From assembly GCA_031286325.1 (NCBI GenBank), contig JAITUT010000095.1, positions 1 to 33,331 on the forward strand: a stretch of DNA of 33,331 nucleotides. The letters are read 5' to 3'. A program made the translations under genes and the position numbers. This stretch comes from Helicobacteraceae bacterium. Its GTDB lineage: Bacteria > Campylobacterota > Campylobacteria > Campylobacterales > SZUA-545. The notes beneath the pieces are model-generated. The model ran no database searches and had not been told where the DNA came from. It saw nothing but the letters and a program-made list of their open reading frames with translations. Shown piece by piece: positions 7,858-13,956 of the stretch; position 1 is the stretch's first letter, and every line of letters begins with the position of its first letter.

Positions 7858-8891
7858 TTAGAGTTTTGGTGATAGACGACAGCGCGACGGCGCGCGCGGT
7901 GGTGCAGAATATTTTGGAGAGCGATCCTGAAATCCAAGTGGTGGGCGTGGCGAAAAACGCCTTTGAGGGGCGCGACAAAGTCGTGGAGCTTCGTCCCGAT
8001 GTGATCTGTCTTGATGTGGAAATGCCGCGAATGGACGGCGTAACATTTTTGCAAAAACTTATGCAATATGTGCCGACTCCAGTCGTAATGGTCTCGTCTT
8101 TAACGCGCAACGGGGCGGCGGTTACATTAGACGCGCTGGAAGCGGGCGCGGTGGATTACGTCGCGAAGCCCAGCAGCTATATCTACGATCGCGGATCGGC
8201 GATTGAGCAAGAGCTGCTCGAAAAAGTCCATTCCGCCGCAAAGGCGAAAGTCCTGCCGCGCAAACCCGCCGTGAAACCGCAAATAGCGACATTAAAAGCG
8301 CTTAGCGAAACTACGCAAAAACTCATTGCGATCGGCGCGTCTACGGGCGGCACCGAAGCGCTTAAAGAAGTCCTAATCCGTATGCCGCGCAACAGCCCTG
8401 GGATCGTGATTGTGCAACATATGCCCGCGAGTTTCACGGGTCCGTTCTCGCAGCGGCTTAATTCGCTTTGCGAAATTGATGTCCGCGAGGCGAAAAACGG
8501 CGACAGCGTCTCGACGAGCCAAGCGTTAGTCGCGCCCGGCGATCAGCACATGGTCTTGCGCAGGAGCGGCGCGCGCTATTATGTGGAGCTTGGCGGCGGG
8601 GATAAAGTTTCGGGGCATCGCCCCAGCGTAGATGTTTTGTTTAACTCTGTGGCGCAAAACGCGGGAGCAAACGCCGTCGGCGTGATTTTGACGGGTATGG
8701 GCGCGGACGGCGCGCAAGGAATGCGCAAAATGCACGACGCGGGCGCGAAGACGATCGCGCAGGACGAAAAAACCTGCGTGGTATTCGGTATGCCGAAAGT
8801 CGCGATTGAGCTAGGCGGCGTGGATAAGATCGTGCCGCTTGATTTCGTCCCGGAGACCGCGTTGCAATTTATTTCGGACATCAGCCACTAG
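7854..8891 (+). CDS. cheB: CheB receptor methylesterase/deamidase with receiver domain
   Basis: A 345-residue two-domain CheB. The receiver (1-120) has D8-D9 and phospho-acceptor D54 (ICLDVEMP). After a linker comes the methylesterase with the Ser-His-Asp triad: S163 in IGASTGG, H189 in VQHMP and D285 in GMGADG. It removes methyl groups from receptor glutamates when phosphorylated by CheA. The start overlaps the cheD stop (ATGA). Keeping the receiver is notable because Campylobacter jejuni CheB lacks one. Five bases separate its stop from the next ORF. Confidence 0.96.
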   Translation: MIRVLVIDDSATARAVVQNILESDPEIQVVGVAKNAFEGRDKVVELRPDVICLDVEMPRMDGVTFLQKLMQYVPTPVVMVSSLTRNGAAVTLDALEAGAVDYVAKPSSYIYDRGSAIEQELLEKVHSAAKAKVLPRKPAVKPQIATLKALSETTQKLIAIGASTGGTEALKEVLIRMPRNSPGIVIVQHMPASFTGPFSQRLNSLCEIDVREAKNGDSVSTSQALVAPGDQHMVLRRSGARYYVELGGGDKVSGHRPSVDVLFNSVAQNAGANAVGVILTGMGADGAQGMRKMHDAGAKTIAQDEKTCVVFGMPKVAIELGGVDKIVPLDFVPETALQFISDISH

Positions 8892-8896
8892 CCTAA

Positions 8897-10102
8897 ATGT
8901 ATGAGATTGATCTTGATAAATTAAACCGCAAATCCTCAAAATGGCGCGCGGTTATTTTTGCGATCGCGATTCTTGCGATCGCCGCCGCCGCGATCTGGCT
9001 CATATTTTTCCGCGAAGTTGAAAAAGAGATTAAATTTACAACCGCGCCGCTTACTAAGCGCGACTTAAAAGTTACCGTGCAGGCGACTGGCAATTTAGAA
9101 CCCTTGCGCACGGTAACGGTGGGTATTGAGGTTTCTGGGACGCTTGAAGATGTTTTGGCGGACTTCAACGACGAGGTCAAAGTGGGGCAAGTTTTGGCGC
9201 GGCTTGACGCCACGAAGTTAGAGTCCTCGCTTTCAAGCGCGAAAGCGCACCTCAAAGTCGCGGAGGCGAATGTCAGATCGGGCGCGATCGCCGAAAACGA
9301 GGCGAAGCTGCAACTTAACCGCCTCGCGAAAATCTACGAGAGTACCAAAGGCGATTATCCGAGCGAAAAGGATATGGAGTCCGCCAAAGCTACTTACGAT
9401 CGCGCCGTCGCGAGCCTTGCCGCGAGCCGCGCGCAACTTGAGCAGGCGAAGGCGGACGTGGATGCAAGCGAGGAAAATTTGCGCAAGGCGGTCGTAATTT
9501 CTCCGATAAACGGCACGATTTTGACGCGATCGGTTGATCCGGGTCAGACGGTCGCCGCCACGATGCAGACTCCAACGTTATTTACGATCGCGGAGGATTT
9601 GAGCAAAATGCAGGTCGTGGTGGCGGTTGACGAGGCGGACGTCGGCGAGGTCAAAGCGGGTCAGCGCGTAACGTTTTTCGTCAATGCTTATCCCAACCGC
9701 GAGTTCGCGGGCGAGGTCAAGCAAGTGCGACTCGGCAGTCAAATTACAAGCGGGGTCGTTACCTACAACACGGTCGTGCTCGTGGATAACAACGAATCGC
9801 TCCTGCGGCCTGGAATGACGGCGCAGGCGTCTATTATCACAAAGCAAGTTGACGGCGCTTTGACGGCGCCGAACGCGGCGTTTCGTTTCACGCCGCCGCC
9901 ACCGAAAGCGGACGGAATGGCGATGTTTAATATGTCGCGACCCAAAGAAGAACGCGGCGCGAGGCTTTTTGTCCTCGCAAACGGTGCTCCAAAGCGCGTG
10001 GCGGTGGAGCGCGGCGAGAGCGACGGCGCGTATAGCGCGGTGCGATCGGCAGAGCTTAAAGAGGGCGATCAGATTATTATCGGGGTTCAAAACGCGCAGT
10101 AA
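8897..10102 (+). CDS. MacA-type periplasmic adaptor (membrane fusion protein)
   Basis: A 401-residue HlyD/RND-type adaptor. It has an N-terminal transmembrane anchor (about 18-38), a lipoyl/biotin-like half (TVQATGNLEPLRTVTVGIEV), a long coiled-coil hairpin rich in Ala/Glu/Lys (about 100-195), the second lipoyl half (VVISPINGTILTRSVDPGQT) and beta-barrel segments (MQVVVAVDEADVGEVKAGQ, LRPGMTAQASI). This architecture matches MacA, which links an inner-membrane ABC exporter to a TolC-type channel. It begins five bases after cheB with no clear Shine-Dalgarno, so it probably relies on coupling. The only ABC component nearby is the ATPase 217 bases downstream, and no permease or TolC is present. 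The exported substrate is unknown. Confidence 0.9.
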   Translation: MYEIDLDKLNRKSSKWRAVIFAIAILAIAAAAIWLIFFREVEKEIKFTTAPLTKRDLKVTVQATGNLEPLRTVTVGIEVSGTLEDVLADFNDEVKVGQVLARLDATKLESSLSSAKAHLKVAEANVRSGAIAENEAKLQLNRLAKIYESTKGDYPSEKDMESAKATYDRAVASLAASRAQLEQAKADVDASEENLRKAVVISPINGTILTRSVDPGQTVAATMQTPTLFTIAEDLSKMQVVVAVDEADVGEVKAGQRVTFFVNAYPNREFAGEVKQVRLGSQITSGVVTYNTVVLVDNNESLLRPGMTAQASIITKQVDGALTAPNAAFRFTPPPPKADGMAMFNMSRPKEERGARLFVLANGAPKRVAVERGESDGAYSAVRSAELKEGDQIIIGVQNAQ

Positions 10103-10287
10103 TGCCGCGATAACTGAAAATTGGGAGTCATTGCGCGATGGTGATTTATCGCGCGCGGTAAAGGAGCGTAAGCGCGCAGAATCCAAGCGCGTAGAATCTA
10201 GGATACGCCGCGGGTGTTTTGGTTTAAAATTTAACTAGATAACGCTTGTATTTATCCGCGCCTATTTATTCCCAAAGTCTGCGATCT

Positions 10288-10305
10288 TTGGCGTCCCCCC
10301 GCCAA
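10288..10305 (+). other. Hairpin next to the ribosome site of the ABC ATPase
   Basis: TTGGCG / CGCCAA form a perfect 6-bp stem around a TCCCCC loop, two bases before the GAGGAG Shine-Dalgarno of the ATPase. It could modulate translation. The rest of the 217-base spacer (10103-10319) holds no ORF or repeat that I can name; the separate hairpin suggests the ATPase may be expressed at a different level from the adaptor. Confidence 0.35.
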
Positions 10306-10319
10306 GCGAGGAGTTAAAA

Positions 10320-10988
10320 GTGATCGAATTTAAAAACGTAAGCCGAGTCTATGGCAAAGGCGGCGCGAAAGCAATCGCCTTGCGCGGCGTTGATCTCAAA
10401 ATCCAAAAGGGCGAATTTGCCGCGATAATGGGTCCATCGGGCTCCGGCAAATCAACGGCGATGAACATCATCGGTTGTCTTGATTCGCCCAGCGGCGGCG
10501 ATTACCTCTTCGCCGAAGCCAGCGTGGGCGCGTTAGGTCGTGATAAAAAGGCGATTTTACGGCGCGAATACATAGGCTTTATTTTTCAAGGTTTCAACTT
10601 GCTGGGGCGCACAACCGCGCGCGAAAATGTGGAACTGCCGCTCGTCTATCGCGGCGTAGAGGCGAAAAAACGGCGCGAAATGGCGATGAAAGCTCTTGAC
10701 TGCGTAGGACTCGCTAATTTTGAGCGCCACACGCCATCGGAGCTAAGCGGCGGTCAGCAGCAGCGAGTCGCGATCGCGCGGGCGATCGTAACCGATCCGC
10801 TAGTATTGCTCGCCGACGAGCCAACAGGTAATTTGGACACGGCGCGGAGCGTGGAGGTGATGAATCTTTTGCAAAGTTTCAACCGTGATCGCGGTATCAC
10901 GATCGTGATGGTTACCCACGAAGAGGATATGGCGCGTTACGCCTCCCGCGTAGTGCGATTTCGGGACGGACGCATTGAATCGCATTAA
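10320..10988 (+). CDS. MacB/LolD-type ABC transporter ATPase, without permease
   Basis: A 222-residue ATPase of the MacB/LolD/FtsE-like group. Walker A is GPSGSGKST (38-46), the Q-loop [12 protein letters not shown] follows, the signature is LSGGQQQR (142-149) and Walker B runs into ADEPTGNLD (165-173). The start is a GTG with GAGGAG six bases upstream. In MacB the ATPase is fused to the permease; in MacB-like systems with separate subunits a permease gene normally follows. Here the ORF stops at the end of the nucleotide-binding domain, and 10989-11157 contains no coding frame. With the adaptor upstream it looks like two thirds of a tripartite exporter, whose membrane subunit is elsewhere or lost. 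Confidence 0.9.
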   Translation: MIEFKNVSRVYGKGGAKAIALRGVDLKIQKGEFAAIMGPSGSGKSTAMNIIGCLDSPSGGDYLFAEASVGALGRDKKAILRREYIGFIFQGFNLLGRTTARENVELPLVYRGVEAKKRREMAMKALDCVGLANFERHTPSELSGGQQQRVAIARAIVTDPLVLLADEPTGNLDTARSVEVMNLLQSFNRDRGITIVMVTHEEDMARYASRVVRFRDGRIESH

Positions 10989-11011
10989 CTTCGCAAACTT
11001 CGCAAAGCTTA

Positions 11012-11026
11012 TTTTGCGCGGCAAAA
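11012..11026 (+). terminator. Weak hairpin, possible end of the chemotaxis/efflux transcript
   Basis: TTTTGC / GCAAAA form a perfect 6-bp stem with a GCG loop, followed closely by TTTAATTTTTA. It lies 24 bases after the ATPase stop. The stem is AT-rich and the T-tract interrupted, so this is only a candidate. The remaining sequence to 11157 shows no feature. Confidence 0.3.
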
Positions 11027-11157
11027 GACTTTAATTTTTAGAAACTCACGAAAATCGTAGCGCGATTTCCGCTCGCCATAAAGACGAGGTTTAAGGCTTT
11101 ATTTATTAGAGCAAAACCCGTTCATCAAAAACACAGCGTAAAAGCGCGGATTTATGT

Positions 11158-11253
11158 CTATCGCTTAGTCGACTGATCGCCAGAAAAGACGCGCGCCATA
11201 AAAAACATAGCGCATACGATCGCGACTATAAGAAAACCGCTCTTTATATTCAT
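11158..11253 (-). CDS. 31-residue single-pass membrane peptide
   Basis: The ATG overlaps the stop of the upstream 143-residue gene as ATGA, a classic coupling arrangement. The peptide opens with MNIKSG, has a hydrophobic stretch FLIVAIVCAMFFMA (residues 7-20) that could span the membrane, and ends in a short charged tail (SGDQSTKR). It is too short for standard gene callers. The positive charge before the hydrophobic segment favours an N-in orientation. Function unknown; it may anchor, chaperone or regulate the 143-residue partner, or be a type I toxin-like peptide, although no antisense RNA is evident. Confidence 0.5.
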   Translation of the reverse strand: MNIKSGFLIVAIVCAMFFMARVFSGDQSTKR

Positions 11254-11681
11254 ACTTTCACAGAGAGATTTTGACCTTTTAGAAATCCGCCGCTTAAAAA
11301 CTCAACAGAAAGTTCCGCATACGACAATCCGTGCCTACGGCTAAGGCGCAATAGCATTGTTTCAAGCTTTAACATCCTATCTATTACCGTTTCAAAAGCG
11401 TCGTTTTTGTCTTCAATCGCTACACGCTTAGATTGCCCCTCTGTGGGCTTGTATGCAAACACATCGTCTAAGCTTGGGATTTTGGGCATTAAAGCCGTTA
11501 TTTCCTCGTCGGTTAAGCGTTTAGTAATTGCGCCGTCAGGATTTTTTGTCGCGAATAAAATTTTCTCTGGTGGATTCTGCGTGTTTGCCGCGCCAGAGGA
11601 AGCGCGCGTTTGCGGCGCGCCAGAATATCCGAGGGGGAGTAGAAGCGAACAATATCCTGCGGAGGAAAGTGTAAGCGTCAT
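11250..11681 (-). CDS. Hypothetical 143-residue protein
   Basis: I do not recognise this protein. The first 40 residues are Ser/Gly/Ala-rich and low complexity (GYSGAPQTRASSGAANTQ). A middle part (ITKRLTDEEITALMPKIPSL) and an amphipathic helical C-terminal half (AFETVIDRMLKLETMLLRLS) follow. The ATG has an AAGGGG ribosome site five bases upstream and a well-placed promoter, so it is likely expressed. Its stop overlaps the 31-residue membrane peptide. The pair stands alone between the efflux genes and the pseudouridine synthase and could be lineage-specific. No signal peptide is convincing. Confidence 0.6.
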   Translation of the reverse strand: MTLTLSSAGYCSLLLPLGYSGAPQTRASSGAANTQNPPEKILFATKNPDGAITKRLTDEEITALMPKIPSLDDVFAYKPTEGQSKRVAIEDKNDAFETVIDRMLKLETMLLRLSRRHGLSYAELSVEFLSGGFLKGQNLSVKV

Positions 11682-11702
11682 CAGATTCCCCTTATGGTAA
11701 GT

Positions 11703-11731
11703 ATTAAAGACTTACAACAATGGAAAGTCAA
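11703..11731 (-). promoter_or_regulatory. Sigma-70 promoter of the 143-aa / 31-aa pair
   Basis: On the minus strand TTGACT (11726-11731) and TTTAAT (11703-11708) are separated by exactly 17 bases, each one mismatch from consensus. The predicted start is near 11696, giving a leader of about 15 bases that holds the AAGGGG Shine-Dalgarno. It is the best two-box promoter in the window. Confidence 0.6.
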
Positions 11732-11912
11732 GTATTCAAAATGTTTCACCCAAACCCTTTGCTCCCCTACACATCGTCAGTTAGAAAAATTTCTTTAATT
11801 TGCGGGGCAATATACGCACAATTCATATTTATTGGGATGTTTTTTCGCCTATAAAAGGATTTCCGATCGCAAATGTTATTTTCGCGGCTTTTCGCGCAAA
11901 CCCGCGCGGTTT

Positions 11913-12761
11913 TCACAGCGAAAATTTCCCGAATAAGGCGTTAAATTCCGCAGGGGGCGGCGCGGAGATTTCGCGGCCCAAAAGAGAGATAAACGCCGCG
12001 TGTAGCATTAGCCGTTTGAATGGCGCGCCGCCATAAGAGGTATCGCCCAAAATCGGCGCGCCGATATGCGCTAAGTGGGCGCGAATTTGGTGGGTGCGAC
12101 CCGTCTCTATCAAAACTTCCAGCAAAGTGCGTTTGCCTGAAACCGCGAGCGGTTTTACGCGCGTGATCGCGGGTTTGGCGTTGCCTTTTTTCGCGCTTTT
12201 TCCCCCGCGATCGCCGCCTCTTTCACCGCGATCTTCGCGATCTCTGGAATCAACGGCGCGATCTTTTAACGCGCTCTTCAACACAAAACTTCGCGCTTTC
12301 TCGCCCTTTTGCGTTACGATCGGCGCGTCAATAACCGCCTCCTCCGCTATAACTTTATTCGCCGCCGCGAGGTATTTTTTCACGACTTCGCGCCGCTTAA
12401 ACGCCGCGATCGCGCGCTCTAAAAACTCATCAGTTTTCGCGAAACACAAGACCCCGCTCGTCTCTTTATCTAGCCTGTGAATCAGCCGCGCGCCCGCAAT
12501 TTTCGCGCCGATTCGCCGCTCCAAATCGTAGGATTCCATTCCGCGCGGCTTGTCAATCGCAATCATTTCATCGTCTTCGTAGATCGCCCTGATCTCCGCT
12601 GGTCTCTCCACTTTGAACTCAACGCGCGCGTCAAATTCCGCTCGCGCGATCGCTACGCGCTTGCCGCCGCTATACACAAATCCGTCGTCAATGAGCCGTT
12701 TCGCCTCACCGTTTGAGACGCCAAGTTGCGCCGCGAGTAATTTATAAGCTTTTTCCATCAT
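11913..12761 (-). CDS. RluC/RluD-family pseudouridine synthase
   Basis: A 282-residue enzyme that isomerises uridine in rRNA. An N-terminal S4-like RNA-binding segment (about 1-50, with EAKRLIDDGFVYSGGKRV) is followed by the catalytic domain, with D98 in the signature HRLDKETSG and the later motifs RTHQIRAHLAHIGAPILGD and LMLHA. An unusual insertion rich in Arg/Asp/Gly/Lys (about 170-195) interrupts the catalytic domain. The ORF offers two adjacent ATGs (12761 and 12758) with no Shine-Dalgarno; a TACAAT -10 box ends seven bases upstream, so the mRNA may be leaderless. Which rRNA site it modifies cannot be told from sequence. It ends in an accessory region. Confidence 0.9.
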   Translation of the reverse strand: MMEKAYKLLAAQLGVSNGEAKRLIDDGFVYSGGKRVAIARAEFDARVEFKVERPAEIRAIYEDDEMIAIDKPRGMESYDLERRIGAKIAGARLIHRLDKETSGVLCFAKTDEFLERAIAAFKRREVVKKYLAAANKVIAEEAVIDAPIVTQKGEKARSFVLKSALKDRAVDSRDREDRGERGGDRGGKSAKKGNAKPAITRVKPLAVSGKRTLLEVLIETGRTHQIRAHLAHIGAPILGDTSYGGAPFKRLMLHAAFISLLGREISAPPPAEFNALFGKFSL

Positions 12762-12767
12762 TTTGGA

Positions 12768-12773
12768 ATTGTA
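12768..12773 (-). promoter_or_regulatory. -10 box directly before the pseudouridine synthase ATG
   Basis: TACAAT on the minus strand ends six bases before the first ATG, which places the predicted transcription start on or next to the start codon. With no Shine-Dalgarno visible, a leaderless transcript is likely. The 130 bases from here to the next gene hold nothing else I can identify. Confidence 0.4.
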
Positions 12774-12891
12774 GCGATTAGCCTCTCGCCGCCCTGAACA
12801 ACTTTGCCGCGTATATGTTTTGGCATACTTCGGCTTCGCGCCTGAAATTATCGCTTTTAAGCGGCGACTTGCTCAAATGCGGGGCTAGGCA

Positions 12892-13230
12892 TTAACTTCT
12901 CCGTCCAAACCGCTTGTCGTCAAAGTTTTTGATATAAATAAGGGCGTCTATGAATGAGCCAGTAAAGCTCCCGACAGGCTTGTCGTTGTAGGTAACTACG
13001 TCAAAGTCGCAAACCTCTTGGAAACGCTCGTTGTCTTTGTAGTATTTTATTTGGGTGGTTCTTGCGCCAGAGTCAAAGATATAGCATATTTTGCCGCTTC
13101 TGTCGGCGTATAATTTGGCGAAATACATTTTGTCGTCGTTATTGATGTCTATCAGCTCCTTGTAAGGTAGGGGCGGCTCTTGACGAATAACGAAGCCGTT
13201 AACTATTTGAATAGCAAGTTTTCTAGCCAT
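12892..13230 (-). CDS. Hypothetical 112-residue protein
   Basis: I do not recognise it. The sequence is rich in beta-prone and aromatic residues (MYFAKLYADRSGKICYIFDS, TQIKYYKDNERF), with no membrane segment or signal peptide, and looks like a small cytoplasmic alpha/beta protein. The ATG has no good Shine-Dalgarno (GGCGTTACGAAG precedes it). Its first 28 bases overlap, in another frame, the end of the coding-like minus-strand frame at 13203-13447. This suggests either translational coupling to that gene or that both are parts of one decayed accessory locus. Confidence that it is expressed is moderate. Confidence 0.5.
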   Translation of the reverse strand: MARKLAIQIVNGFVIRQEPPLPYKELIDINNDDKMYFAKLYADRSGKICYIFDSGARTTQIKYYKDNERFQEVCDFDVVTYNDKPVGSFTGSFIDALIYIKNFDDKRFGRRS

Positions 13231-13447
13231 CTTCGTAACGCCGTCTTTTGGATTTTCACGATATTTTTAACGGCGTTGTCTTTGAAGTATCTCGCCGCTT
13301 TTTTCTCGCTTTCACGCTGGAAAGCGGTGTGAACTTCACGACCATTATACACTAAAGTTATATTGTCTATTGTCTCCAAGCCATTTTTCGCGTCTGTTTC
13401 GACGCCGATAGAAAGCCCCGAAGCTTTGCTATGATCGGCAACGGATT
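13203..13447 (-). pseudogene. Coding-like frame without a start codon, possible gene remnant
   Basis: An open frame of 80 codons reads like a real protein, for example SGLSIGVETDAKNGLETI, TLVYNGREVHTAF and KAARYFKDNAVKNIVKIQ, yet has no ATG; the possible starts are a TTG at 13379 and a GTG at 13352, neither with a Shine-Dalgarno. A TAA closes the frame upstream at about 13450. The simplest reading is a gene that lost its 5' part, perhaps when the oppositely oriented ORF at 13465 was placed next to it. A perfect TATAAT (13344-13349, minus strand) lies inside the frame and might serve the 112-residue gene. Family unknown. Confidence 0.35.
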
Positions 13448-13464
13448 ATCCTTTGGAAATCGCT

Positions 13465-13650
13465 ATGGAAAGCAACTCTGATTTTGAATTTCGCGACTTT
13501 GCGCTTGGAATATTTGCGATGAGCCTTTTGGCAAACGACCCCAATAAATCGGACGATTCTGAGAAAATGAGCGACTCTGAGATTATTAAATTCTCGGCGA
13601 TAATTTTTTGGGCTATAGTCATATATATATCGTCGGCTTCTTTGTTGTGA
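13465..13650 (+). CDS. Hypothetical 61-residue protein with C-terminal membrane segment
   Basis: The ATG at 13465 gives a peptide with an acidic N-terminal half (ESNSDFEFRDFALGIF, then PNKSDDSEKMSDSEIIK) and a C-terminal hydrophobic segment FSAIIFWAIVIYISSA ending within four residues of the stop. That is the layout of a tail-anchored small membrane protein. An in-frame TTG at 13453 could extend it by four residues. No strong Shine-Dalgarno or promoter was seen. It lies in the accessory stretch between the pseudouridine synthase and infB; function unknown. Confidence 0.4.
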   Translation: MESNSDFEFRDFALGIFAMSLLANDPNKSDDSEKMSDSEIIKFSAIIFWAIVIYISSASLL

Positions 13651-13793
13651 AAGGCAAGGTAGGCTATTGTTTTTCAGTTGGTTTCTCGCCCTTATCTCAA
13701 TAAATATCTTTTTGTCGATAAAGTCTCATATCGTTTGTTTCGTCCGTCGGATCGATCGCGAATACTTTGATCAAAAGTCCGAGCCTCACATCT

Positions 13794-13844
13794 AAAATGG
13801 GAAGTTAAATGTCGCGAAAAATTGGCGACCAAAGCGCGTAAATA
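13794..13844 (+). repeat. 51-bp dispersed repeat, copy 1
   Basis: Matches the segment at 32782-32832 at 48 of 51 positions with no gap. It starts AAAATGGGAAG, contains ATGTCGCGAAAAATTG and ends AAAGCGCGTAAATA. In both copies an ATG...TAA frame of ten codons is preserved. Here it sits just beyond the infB terminator. The rest of the intergenic stretch 13651-13793 contains only short coding-like pieces on the minus strand, broken by stops. Confidence 0.75.
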
Positions 13845-13854
13845 TCAACCAAAA

Positions 13855-13914
13855 CAGAGGTTTTCCCGTAACTTTCGCCGACAAGCAAATTTGCGATTGA
13901 TCGGAAAACCTCTG
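13855..13914 (-). terminator. infB transcription terminator with nested palindrome
   Basis: A perfect 12-bp inverted repeat (CAGAGGTTTTCC on the minus strand at 13903-13914, partner at 13855-13866) begins 42 bases after the infB stop and is followed on the minus strand by TTTTGG. The 36-base loop is unusually long and holds a 10-bp palindrome GCAAATTTGC (13885-13894), so a branched structure is likely. Confidence 0.65.
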
Positions 13915-13956
13915 AAATTATATAAATATAATTTTTTCTATTCCGTTATTAGAATT

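Noticed and set aside
9578-10186. 202-codon minus-strand open frame opposite the MacA-like gene
   Set aside because: Arg/His-rich shadow with no start signal; the opposite strand has a clear adaptor protein.
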